64,000 nucleotides of DNA from Microbacterium sp. Its GTDB lineage: Bacteria; Actinomycetota; Actinomycetes; Actinomycetales; Microbacteriaceae. This document shows, in pieces, positions 14,093-21,925 of the stretch. Where the stretch lies: contig NZ_JAFKIP010000005.1 of NCBI RefSeq assembly GCF_017305435.1, forward strand, positions 186,001-250,000, written 5' to 3'. Below the pieces are notes generated by a model that worked only from the letters and a program-made list of their open reading frames with translations, was not told where the DNA came from and searched no databases. Within the stretch, counting starts at the first letter, position 1; each line of letters starts with the position of its first letter. The position numbers were made by a program, and so were the translations under genes.

Positions 14093-15946
14093 ATGGCCCG
14101 CGCGCACTGGACGGAGCGCCTCACCCTCGTGAGGCTCACCCGTCGCATGCCCGCGTGGGTGCGGATCGCGCTGTCGATCCTGTCGATCGTGCTCGGCGCG
14201 GTCATCGTCCTGCGCCCCACGACGGCGCTCGACCTCCTCGCGCTGCTCGTCGGCGGCGGCATGGTGCTCACCGGCATCCTCGATGCCACGGGCCGCGTCG
14301 ACGAAGGCGAGCGCCGCTGGCGCGGAGCGCTCGCGGTCGGGTGGATCGTCCTCGGCGTCTTCGTCCTCGCCTGGCCGGGCCTGACGGTGCGCGCGATCGC
14401 CGTCATCACAGGGCTCCTCCTGCTCGCGGCGGGCGCTGCCGGCATCGGCGGCGCGTTCGCGAAGGACCGCGGCTGGGACTCCCGGATCGCGGATGCCGCG
14501 TTCGGCGGCACGGGCATCATCTTCGGCATCCTGGCGCTCGTCTGGCCCGACATCACCCTGCTCGTCGTCGCCGTCGTGTTCGGGGCGATGCTCATCATGC
14601 GCGGCATCTCCGACCTCTGGCTCGCGCTGCGGCACCGGCGGGACGCGCGCCGCGACGCACAGGCCCTGCCCGACCCGCGCCCGCCCCGGCGCCGGTGGGG
14701 ACGCGCGGCCGTCGCGGTCCTGTCCGTCGTCGCGGCGACGGCGTTCGCGGTCGTCACGGCGCCGCTGCACGAGGCATCCACCGTCGTCGACGAGTTCTAC
14801 GCGGCGCCCAGGTCGATCCCCGATCGACCGGGGCAGCTCATCCGGGCCGAGCCGTTCACGCGCGAGGTGCCGCAGGATGCCGAGGCCTGGCGCATCCTCT
14901 ACACGACGACCGGGATGGACGGGCGCATCCGGGTCGCGAGCGGTCTCGTCGCCGTCCCGACCCCGTCGAAGAAGCGGGGCAGCGGCCCGTGGCCGGTGAT
15001 CGACTGGAACCACTCGACGACGGGATTCGCGCAGCACTGCGCGCCGAGCCTGCAGGAGCGGCCGTTCTGGTCGGGCGGCCTGTACCCCGTGAGGAAGGTG
15101 CTCGCGCAGGGGTGGGCGATCGTCGCGCCCGACTACGTCGGACTCGGCACCGACGGCGTGCATCCGTATCTGTTCGGCGAGGCGAGTGCCATGGCATCCC
15201 TCGACGCGGTGCGCGCCGCGCGCCAGCTCGACGAAGCCGATCTCAGCCCCGCGACGGTCGTGTGGGGACACTCGCAGGGCGGCGGCGCGGCGCTGTGGAC
15301 GGGCGGGTTCGCGCGTCAGTACGCCCCCGACGTGTGGATCCGCGGCGTGGCCGCGTTCGCCCCCGCGAGCGATCCGCCCGCGCTCGTCGACCACGTCTCG
15401 GAGGTCACCGGCGGGCTCATCTTCGCCTCGTACGCCTTCGCCGCGTACTCCGAGATCTACCCTGGCATCACGTACGAGCGGTACATCCGTCCCGGCCTGC
15501 AGCCCGTGCTGCGCGCGATGTCGGAGCGGTGCCTCACCGACCCGACGATGGCGCTGTCCGTCGCAGCCGTCCTCGGCACGAGCCTCGACCCCGACCTCTT
15601 CTCGACCGACCCCGCCTACGGCGAGCTGGGGCAGCGGCTGCGCGAGAGCATGGCCCCGACCGAGATCGGCCCACCGGTGTTCCTCGGGCAGGGCCAGAGC
15701 GACTCGATCGTGCTGCCTGCGATGCAGGATGCCTACGTCGACCGCCTCTGCGCCCCCGCGGAGCCCGGTCTCCGTCCGCAGCGCGTCGACTACCGGCGCT
15801 ATGCGGGCTACGAGCACGCGCAGGTCATGGAGACCTACTCGCCGATGGTCGCCGACGCCATCGCGTGGACGCATGCCCGATTCGCCGGCGAGTACACGGC
15901 GGGAGCCCCCGCGTGCACGACGACCGACGTCGCGTGGAATCGATGA
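14093..15946 (+). CDS. DUF308/HdeD-like membrane domain fused to a LIP-type lipase
   Basis: The 617-residue protein has an N-terminal HdeD/DUF308-like region with six membrane helices (about residues 20-185). A basic linker and one more helix (VAVLSVVAATAFAVV) lead to an extracytoplasmic alpha/beta hydrolase of the secretory lipase (LIP) family (about 240-600). The nucleophile elbow is GHSQGG near residue 390. Candidate acid and base residues lie in GQSDSIV and YEHAQV. A typical LIP lipase has a simple signal peptide; here the enzyme is tethered by a multi-span domain. The start follows a TAGCCT box by 6 bases. The substrate is probably a lipid or other ester near the membrane. Confidence 0.82.
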   Translation: MARAHWTERLTLVRLTRRMPAWVRIALSILSIVLGAVIVLRPTTALDLLALLVGGGMVLTGILDATGRVDEGERRWRGALAVGWIVLGVFVLAWPGLTVRAIAVITGLLLLAAGAAGIGGAFAKDRGWDSRIADAAFGGTGIIFGILALVWPDITLLVVAVVFGAMLIMRGISDLWLALRHRRDARRDAQALPDPRPPRRRWGRAAVAVLSVVAATAFAVVTAPLHEASTVVDEFYAAPRSIPDRPGQLIRAEPFTREVPQDAEAWRILYTTTGMDGRIRVASGLVAVPTPSKKRGSGPWPVIDWNHSTTGFAQHCAPSLQERPFWSGGLYPVRKVLAQGWAIVAPDYVGLGTDGVHPYLFGEASAMASLDAVRAARQLDEADLSPATVVWGHSQGGGAALWTGGFARQYAPDVWIRGVAAFAPASDPPALVDHVSEVTGGLIFASYAFAAYSEIYPGITYERYIRPGLQPVLRAMSERCLTDPTMALSVAAVLGTSLDPDLFSTDPAYGELGQRLRESMAPTEIGPPVFLGQGQSDSIVLPAMQDAYVDRLCAPAEPGLRPQRVDYRRYAGYEHAQVMETYSPMVADAIAWTHARFAGEYTAGAPACTTTDVAWNR

Positions 15947-15995
15947 GAATACCCACAGAGTCTCGATCTCGAGTGGCGACGCCGGGAGCGCGGAT

Positions 15996-16001
15996 TACTG
16001 T
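15996..16001 (+). promoter_or_regulatory. Leaderless -10 box of the M13 peptidase gene
   Basis: TACTGT ends 6 bases before the ATG at 16008. The intervening AGAGGA is too close to the start to serve as a normal Shine-Dalgarno sequence. Confidence 0.45.
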
Positions 16002-16007
16002 AGAGGA

Positions 16008-18062
16008 ATGACCGAGAACTCCCCCCGCTCGGGTATCGAGCTGTCCGAGTTGAGCACTGAGATCAGGCCGCAGGACGACCTCTTCCGGTATGTGAACGGC
16101 TCGTGGATCGAGCGCACCGAGATCCCCGAGGACAAGGCGCGGTGGGGGTCGTTCCACCTCATCGCGGAGCAGGCGGAGAAAGACGTCCGCACCATCATCG
16201 AGGAGTCGGCGACGGCCGAGCCGGGCACCGAGGCGCGCAAGATCGGCGACCTGTTCACGAGCTTCATGGACACCGAGCGCATCGAGGCGCTGGGGGCCGC
16301 GCCGCTTCAGGGTCAACTCGCCCGCATCGATGCGATCGACTCCGTGCCCGCCCTGCTGCGCACGGCCGGCGAACTCGAACGCGAAGGCGTCGGAGGGCTC
16401 ATCGGCGCGTACATCGAGCCCGACCCGGGCGACCCGCAGCGCTACGTCGTGTTCTTCGTGCAGTCGGGGCTGTCGCTGCCCGATGAGAGCTACTATCGGC
16501 TGGAGAACTTCTCCGGCACGCGCGCGGCGTTCCGCGAGTACGTCGCGAACGTGCTGAGCCTCGCCGGCGCGGCGGATGCCGCAGACGACGCGGGTGCCGC
16601 AGGCGATGCGGGTGCTCAGGCCGACCGCGTCCTCGCGCTCGAGACCGAGATCGCGAGTCACCACTGGGACAACGTACGCTCGCGCGACGCCGTCGCGACC
16701 TACAACCTCATGTCATGGGACGACGTGCGGGAGCTCGCCGGGATCGACCTCGACCCGTGGCGCGACGCGGTGGCGCCGGATCATGAGGCCGGGTTCGCCG
16801 AGATCAACGTGAACCAGCCGAGTGCCCTGGCGGGCCTCGGCGCGCTGCTGACGGAGGACCGGCTCGACGACTGGAAGGCGTGGCTGCGCCTCCACGTCAT
16901 CCGCGCGTCCGCCGCCTTCCTCTCGAGCGACTTCGTCGATGCGAACTTCGCGTTCTACGGCACCGAGCTGACGGGCGTGCCGGTCAATCGCGAGCGCTGG
17001 AAGCGGGGCGTGAGCTTCGTCGAAGCGGCGATGGGCGAAGCGGTCGGCAAGGTCTACGTCGAGCGGCACTTCCCACCCGCCGCGAAGGACGCGATGGACG
17101 AGCTCGTCGCGAACCTCATCGAGGCGTATCGGCAGTCGATCGAGAGCCTCGAGTGGATGATACCGGCGACGCGCGAGCGCGCGCTGGAGAAGCTCGCGGC
17201 CTTCACCCCGAAGGTCGGCTTCCCCGTGAAGTGGAAGGACTACGCGGCCCTCGAGGTCGATCCGGCCGACCTCATCGGCAACGTCCTCCGGGCGAACGCG
17301 TGGGAGCACGACCGGCAGCTCGCGAAGCTCGGCGCCCCCATCGACCGCGACGAGTGGTACATGACCCCGCAGACGGTCAACGCCTACTACAACCCGCTCA
17401 TGAACGAGATCGTCTTCCCCGCGGCGATCCTGCAGTACCCGTTCTTCGACCTCGAGCGGGATGCCGCGGCGAACTACGGCGGCATCGGCGCGGTCATCGG
17501 TCACGAGATCGGCCACGGCTTCGACGATCAGGGGTCGGCGTTCGACGGCACCGGCGCACTCAACGACTGGTGGACCGACGAGGACCGCGCCGCGTTCGAG
17601 GAGCGCACGAAGGCCCTCATCGCGCAGTACGACGCGCTCGTGCCCCGGGGGGCGGATGGCGCGGGGCTCAGCGAGGACCACCACGTCAACGGGGCGCTCA
17701 CGATCGGTGAGAACATCGGCGACCTGGGCGGTCTCGGCATCGCGCTGAAGGCCTACCGGCTGCACCTGGCCGCTAGCGGAGACCCTTCGACAGGCTCAGG
17801 GGCCGAGGCGGACGGCCCGGACGGTCCCGTGATCGACGGGTTCACCGGCATCCAGCGCCTGCTCCTCAGCTGGGCGCAGATCTGGCAGCAGAAGGGGCGG
17901 GATGCCGAGACGATCCGTCTGCTCACGATCGACCCCCATTCGCCGAACGAGTTCCGCTGCAACCAGATCGTCCGCAACGTCGACGAGTTCTATCGCGCGT
18001 TCGATGTGACGGGCGAGGACGCCCTCTGGCTCGACGCCGATCAGCGCGTGACGATCTGGTGA
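16008..18062 (+). CDS. M13-family zinc endopeptidase (PepO/neprilysin type)
   Basis: The 684-residue protein has an N-terminal M13 domain starting RPQDDLFRYVNGSWI and a catalytic C-terminal domain. The zinc site is HEIGHGFDDQG (HExxH, near residue 503) and the third ligand lies in ENIGDLGG; NAYYNP is the substrate-binding motif. There is no signal peptide, so it is cytoplasmic. Such enzymes cleave oligopeptides. A stretch encoding DPSTGSG near residue 593 corresponds to a REP-like DNA word inserted in frame. The stop codon overlaps the start of the next gene (GTGA), so the beta-lactamase-fold protein is cotranscribed. Confidence 0.9.
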   Translation: MTENSPRSGIELSELSTEIRPQDDLFRYVNGSWIERTEIPEDKARWGSFHLIAEQAEKDVRTIIEESATAEPGTEARKIGDLFTSFMDTERIEALGAAPLQGQLARIDAIDSVPALLRTAGELEREGVGGLIGAYIEPDPGDPQRYVVFFVQSGLSLPDESYYRLENFSGTRAAFREYVANVLSLAGAADAADDAGAAGDAGAQADRVLALETEIASHHWDNVRSRDAVATYNLMSWDDVRELAGIDLDPWRDAVAPDHEAGFAEINVNQPSALAGLGALLTEDRLDDWKAWLRLHVIRASAAFLSSDFVDANFAFYGTELTGVPVNRERWKRGVSFVEAAMGEAVGKVYVERHFPPAAKDAMDELVANLIEAYRQSIESLEWMIPATRERALEKLAAFTPKVGFPVKWKDYAALEVDPADLIGNVLRANAWEHDRQLAKLGAPIDRDEWYMTPQTVNAYYNPLMNEIVFPAAILQYPFFDLERDAAANYGGIGAVIGHEIGHGFDDQGSAFDGTGALNDWWTDEDRAAFEERTKALIAQYDALVPRGADGAGLSEDHHVNGALTIGENIGDLGGLGIALKAYRLHLAASGDPSTGSGAEADGPDGPVIDGFTGIQRLLLSWAQIWQQKGRDAETIRLLTIDPHSPNEFRCNQIVRNVDEFYRAFDVTGEDALWLDADQRVTIW
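17783..17801. repeat. REP-like word CCCTTCGACAGGCTCAGGG inside the M13 peptidase gene
   Basis: This 19-base sequence looks like a repetitive word that is common between genes in many bacterial genomes. Here it is in frame within a coding region, encoding a Pro-Ser-Thr-Gly-Ser-Gly loop that would be a surface insertion. Confidence 0.5.
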
Positions 18063-19087
18063 GCGAGACCCTGCGCAGGCGCCACGGCGCCGACGACGAC
18101 AGCGCGCGCGAGGAGCCCGCGCCGTCGTCGCGCGCGGGGCGACGCGCGACTTTCCGCGCCGCCGATCCGGCCACGCCGGCGGGGTCCGCGGCGCTCCGCC
18201 GCTCCCGCCGCCGCGGGGAGTCGGGCACCGAGACGGCGCCGACTCGGTCGTCCCTGCGCGGGCGATCGTTCATCGGCACGCTGAAGGCCCTCGACGTGCT
18301 GTCGTCGGCCGGAGCTCACGTCTCGGTGCGCGTCGCCGACCTCGACTCGGGCGAGGAGGTCCTCACGGGCGATGACCACCTCACTCTCCCCATCGCGGGG
18401 CTCGGGGTCGTGCCGCTCCTCATCGAGGTCGCGGCGCAGATCGAGTTCGGACAGCTCGACCCGCTCGAGATCCTCGACCGCGGCTCGACCCCGCCGGTCG
18501 GTGTCGCGGGACTGTGGCAGCACCTCAAGGCGCCCGCGCTCCCGGTCGCCGATCTCGCGGTGCTCGCAGCCGCGGCATCCGACGCCGCGGCGGCGAACGT
18601 GCTGCTGAACCGGGTGGGGCTCGCGGCGGTGCGCGCGCGCATGGATGACATCGGGCTGCAGAAGACCGCCCTGATCGACCGTTTCCGCGACGAGCGCGGC
18701 CTCGACGACGCCCCGCAGGTGGCGCTGGCGTCGGCGGGTGAGCTGTCCACGCTGTTCGCCGCGATCGTCAATGCGCAGATCGTGTCGCCGGCCGTGAGCG
18801 CGCAGGTCGGGGAGTGGCTGAACCTGAACCAGGACCTCGCCCTCGTGGGCACGGCGACCGCGCTCGACCCGTTCGCGCACGAGGACGACCGCCACCGCAT
18901 GCTGTTCGTCAACAAGACCGGCCGCGCCGACGGCATCCGCGCCGAGGCGGGCGTGCTCGCGGGTCCCGCGGGCGGTGCGGCCTACGCCCTGGTCGTCGGG
19001 TTCGACGACCTGTCGATCGCCCACCGGCTGCGCGCGCACGATGCGTTCCGCGCGCTCGGCGCCGACCTCATGGAGTACGTGTTCTGA
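18059..19087 (+). CDS. Class A beta-lactamase-fold protein without the catalytic serine
   Basis: The 342-residue protein has an Arg-rich N-terminus (about 70 residues) with no signal peptide, then a serine beta-lactamase/transpeptidase-like fold. Where the family has SxxK, this protein reads LPIAGLGVVPLL (residues 110-121), with Gly114 in place of Ser and Val117 in place of Lys. The SDN motif is SDA (174-176). KTG (286-288) is kept. It is therefore unlikely to hydrolyse beta-lactams and may be a binding or structural pseudoenzyme. Translation is coupled to the M13 peptidase by a four-base overlap. The fold assignment is by motif order only. Confidence 0.65.
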   Translation: MSETLRRRHGADDDSAREEPAPSSRAGRRATFRAADPATPAGSAALRRSRRRGESGTETAPTRSSLRGRSFIGTLKALDVLSSAGAHVSVRVADLDSGEEVLTGDDHLTLPIAGLGVVPLLIEVAAQIEFGQLDPLEILDRGSTPPVGVAGLWQHLKAPALPVADLAVLAAAASDAAAANVLLNRVGLAAVRARMDDIGLQKTALIDRFRDERGLDDAPQVALASAGELSTLFAAIVNAQIVSPAVSAQVGEWLNLNQDLALVGTATALDPFAHEDDRHRMLFVNKTGRADGIRAEAGVLAGPAGGAAYALVVGFDDLSIAHRLRAHDAFRALGADLMEYVF

Positions 19088-19107
19088 CGCGCCCCGGCCC
19101 GCGCGTC

Positions 19108-19198
19108 GTCCCACTTGCGGCGGGCGTTGTCCCACTTATGGTCGGGGTTGTCCCACAAATGGTCGGTTTCGGCGCCTCAGACCGACCACTTTTGGGAC
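19108..19198. repeat. 21-base-periodic GTCCCACTT array ending in a hairpin (copy 1)
   Basis: GTCCCA units start at 19108, 19129 and 19150, exactly 21 bases apart. The last unit (19150-19166) is the left arm of a hairpin whose right arm is 19182-19198 (15 of 17 positions pair), with a 15-base loop. The element lies between two convergent genes. A sister element with the same geometry lies at 46549-46660. Confidence 0.85.
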
Positions 19199-19207
19199 AT
19201 GCATGCT

Positions 19208-19321
19208 GCGGGATGCGGGACCTGCATGGCGCGGGATGCGGGACATGCCTGGCGCGGGATGCGGGACATGCATGGCGCGGGATGCGGGACATGCCTGGCG
19301 GATGTCTGGGACATTCCTGGC
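19208..19321. repeat. 23-base tandem repeat, about five copies
   Basis: Four nearly identical 23-base units (GCGGGATGCGGGACATGCMT plus GGC) occupy 19208-19299, followed by a degenerate fifth to 19321. Each contains GGGAC, the complement of the GTCCC word in the array to the left, in a 23-base period that begins at the right arm of the hairpin (19194). No spacers separate the units, so it is not a CRISPR. Open frames across it are low-complexity artefacts. Confidence 0.88.
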
Positions 19322-19334
19322 GGAGCTCGCAGTC

Positions 19335-20216
19335 TCAGAAGACGATCGTGTGGTTCCCGTGCCGGATGATGCGGTCCTGCGCGTGCCACAGCACGGCGCG
19401 AGAGAGCACCTGACGCTCGACGTCGGCGCCGCGGCGGGCGAGCTCGGCGGAGGACTCGGCGTGGGTGACGCGGACGGTGTCCTGCTCGATGATCGGGCCC
19501 TCGTCGAGGTCGCCGGTGACGTAGTGCGACGTCGCGCCGATGAGCTTCACGCCGCGTTCCTTGGCCTTGCGGTACGGCTCGGCGCCGATGAACGCGGGCA
19601 GGAACGAGTGGTGGATGTTGATCACCGGCACCCCGAGCTTCTCGAGGAAGTCGGGGGAGAGGATCTGCATGTAGCGCGCGAGCACGACGAAGTCGACGTT
19701 GCCGACGAGGAGCTTCAGGATCTCGGCCTCGGACGCCGACTTGTCGGGGCCGGCGACCGACGGCACGTGGAAGAACGGCACGCCGAAGCTCCGCACGTCC
19801 TCGGCGGTCGTCGTGTGGTTCGAGATCACCATCGGGATCGTCACTGGCAGGTCGCCGCGGCGGTGGCGCCAGAGCAGGTCGAGCAGGCAGTGGTCCTGCT
19901 TCGACGCGAGGATCGCCATGCGCTTGGGGATCGACTGATCGGTCAGCGACCACTCGAGCTCGAACTCGTCGAGCGTCGCCGAGATGTCCGCCTCGATCGC
20001 GGGGCGATCGGCCGCGAAATCGGGGCGGTGGAACACCACGCGCTGGAAGTACGCGCCGCCGCGGTGATCGTCGGAGAACTGGTCGAACGCGACGATGTTG
20101 CCGCCGATGCGCGTGATCATCGCCGAGACGGCGGCGACGATCCCGGGCTTGTCGCTGCCGTGCACGATGAGGCAGGCGTGGTCGGCGGGCAGATGGGCGG
20201 GGTGCACAGGTGGCAT
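19335..20216 (-). CDS. purU: Formyltetrahydrofolate deformylase
   Basis: The 293-residue protein has an N-terminal ACT domain (about residues 12-90, HACLIVHGSDKPGIVAAVS) and a formyltransferase-like catalytic domain. The latter contains IPMVISNH, NIHHSFLPAF and the active-site Asp region GATSHYVTGDLDEGPI. PurU hydrolyses 10-formyltetrahydrofolate to formate and tetrahydrofolate, supplying formate for purine synthesis and balancing one-carbon pools; the ACT domain responds to Met or Gly in known members. The start is ATG with CAGAAT 6 bases upstream, probably leaderless. Its 3' end faces the repeat region. Confidence 0.92.
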   Translation of the reverse strand: MPPVHPAHLPADHACLIVHGSDKPGIVAAVSAMITRIGGNIVAFDQFSDDHRGGAYFQRVVFHRPDFAADRPAIEADISATLDEFELEWSLTDQSIPKRMAILASKQDHCLLDLLWRHRRGDLPVTIPMVISNHTTTAEDVRSFGVPFFHVPSVAGPDKSASEAEILKLLVGNVDFVVLARYMQILSPDFLEKLGVPVINIHHSFLPAFIGAEPYRKAKERGVKLIGATSHYVTGDLDEGPIIEQDTVRVTHAESSAELARRGADVERQVLSRAVLWHAQDRIIRHGNHTIVF

Positions 20217-20251
20217 CCCTCGATTCTGCCGGATCGGGGATGCCTCGGCGT

Positions 20252-20944
20252 TCAGACCAGGCCGGCGCGCTCGGGCGCGAGGTCGATGGATGCCGCTGCG
20301 ATGAACGCCGCCGCCATCGCGCGACCCTCGTCGGTGAACAGGGCGTCCTCGACGCGCGCCGCGGTGATCCGCAGCGACTCCTCGGGTGTGAGCGAGAACC
20401 AGCCGCAGACGATGCCTCGCCCGTGGGGCGTGACGCGCCAGATCTTGTCGGCGTCCTTGACGATCGCGTCTTCGAGGGTCAGCGCGTACGGGCGCGAGTC
20501 GTGCCCGTCGATGATCTCGGCGACGCGGGCGACACGCTCGGGCGGGTGGTCCAGGGAGGTCAGGATCTCGCGCGCGATGCGCGCGCCTTCGATCTCGTGC
20601 CGGCGGACGAGATCGGGGCGTCCCCCGCCGGGGGCGATCGCCTCGAGGATCTCGTCGCTCCGGACGGTCGACCAGCCGGTGTCGTGCAGGAGGATGGCGC
20701 ACAGCGCCACCTCGGCGTCCAGTCCGGCATCGCGGAGTGCGATGCGCGCGACGAGGGCGCGTGCGATCCCATACGCGTAGAGCGTGTGGCTGTCGTTGTT
20801 GCGCACGGCGAGATGTGGCGCCGCGAGCTCCCAGATCGCACGATGCTCCGGCGGCAGGGAGATGATCGAACGCACCTCGTCCGCGGGTGGGATGTGGGCG
20901 TGCACATCACGCGCCAACCGGGTGCTCGTCGACTCCCTCCGCAT
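20252..20944 (-). CDS. HD-domain phosphohydrolase-like protein (paralogue of the CreD-like protein)
   Basis: The 230-residue protein carries an HD domain with CAILLHDTGW and IIDGHDSRP as metal-binding motifs, then KDADKIWRVTPHG and a GWFSLTPEE motif. The same set of motifs appears in the protein at 28727-29371, so the two are paralogues at opposite ends of the cre-like cluster. The gene is divergent from the IclR regulator and so likely controlled with the cluster. GAAGG precedes the ATG at 20944 by 8 bases. It could be a second phosphatase acting on other phosphorylated alkylphenols; that is inference. Confidence 0.72.
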   Translation of the reverse strand: MRRESTSTRLARDVHAHIPPADEVRSIISLPPEHRAIWELAAPHLAVRNNDSHTLYAYGIARALVARIALRDAGLDAEVALCAILLHDTGWSTVRSDEILEAIAPGGGRPDLVRRHEIEGARIAREILTSLDHPPERVARVAEIIDGHDSRPYALTLEDAIVKDADKIWRVTPHGRGIVCGWFSLTPEESLRITAARVEDALFTDEGRAMAAAFIAAASIDLAPERAGLV

Positions 20945-21033
20945 GGCAGGACCTTCGCACCGACGTACCCGAAGCGGCAACTACACTTCCGTCCAGCAGA
21001 AGCGCACGAGGTCGTGCGTGGAGGGGGGCCACA

Positions 21034-21885
21034 ATGGCGGGCGGAACTGCGGGACCTGGCGAAAGCGTCACGGGTCGCGTCCTATCGATCCTCGCGGTGT
21101 TCGAGAAGTCTCTCGCGCCGCGGAGTCTCACCGAGATCGCCCAGGAGACCGGGCTGGCGCTGTCCACCACACACCGCCTGGTCGGCGAGCTCGAGCAGTG
21201 GGGCGCCCTGCAGCGCGACGCCCAAGGGCGGTACCAGGTCGGCCTGCGACTGTGGGAGCTGGGTCAGCACGCCGGACGTCAGGTCCGCGAGATCGCGCGC
21301 CCCCTGCTGCAGGACCTGTACAGCCTCACGCAGGAGACCGTGCACATCGCGGTGCGCGAGCGCACCGAGGTGCTGTACATCGACCGGGTGTACGGATCTC
21401 GCCGGGTGCCGCAGGCCTCGCGGGTGGGAGGGCGTCTGCCGCTCCACGCGACGGCCGTCGGCAAGGTGCTGCTGGCCTATGAGGAGGCGTGGCTGAGGGA
21501 GGCCGTCCTCGCCCAGCCGCTGGAGAGCCGGACCGCGCACACCCACGTCGATCCCCAGGCGCTGCGCGCGGAGCTCGCCGTCATCCGTGAGCGGGGGTAC
21601 GCGCTGACCAACGCCGAAGTGCGGCTCGGCTCGGCGTCGATCGCCGTCCCGGTCTTCCAGCGCGAGGGCGGGATCGGGGCGGCGCTGGGGATCGTGACCA
21701 CCGACGACAACCTGGCCGCGATCGAACGGCACCTGCCGGCGCTGCGCGGGATCGCGCGCCGGATCGAACAGAGCGTCGGTGCCTTCCCGCTCCGGTCGAT
21801 GCGACCCGCGCGCGCCGCGGAAGGCCAAGTCGCTTCCACTGGGCGGAAGGCGAGTTCATCCCCGAAGGCGGCCGACCTTGAATGA
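21034..21885 (+). CDS. IclR-family regulator of the cre-like cluster
   Basis: The 283-residue protein has an N-terminal winged helix-turn-helix (RVLSILAVFEKS, then SLTEIAQETGLALSTTHRLV) and a C-terminal GAF-like effector domain with GGRLPLHATAVGKVLLAY, the IclR signature region. A strong Shine-Dalgarno run (GGAGGGGGG) precedes the ATG. The gene is the first of the plus-strand cluster, 40 bases before the P450 gene, and divergent from an HD protein gene. It probably senses an aromatic substrate and controls the cluster. The last 35 residues are Ala/Ser-rich and variable. Confidence 0.88.
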   Translation: MAGGTAGPGESVTGRVLSILAVFEKSLAPRSLTEIAQETGLALSTTHRLVGELEQWGALQRDAQGRYQVGLRLWELGQHAGRQVREIARPLLQDLYSLTQETVHIAVRERTEVLYIDRVYGSRRVPQASRVGGRLPLHATAVGKVLLAYEEAWLREAVLAQPLESRTAHTHVDPQALRAELAVIRERGYALTNAEVRLGSASIAVPVFQREGGIGAALGIVTTDDNLAAIERHLPALRGIARRIEQSVGAFPLRSMRPARAAEGQVASTGRKASSSPKAADLE

Positions 21886-21925
21886 TCCCTATCGCGCCGA
21901 GATCGATCATCACGAGGGAGTGACC

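Noticed and set aside
19068-19292. Minus-strand frame of 74 codons with repeated Cys/His/Pro words
   Set aside because: It is produced by the tandem repeat itself and has no homologue-like features.
19208-19321. CRISPR-like array
   Set aside because: The 23-base units are directly adjacent with no spacers and there are no cas genes.
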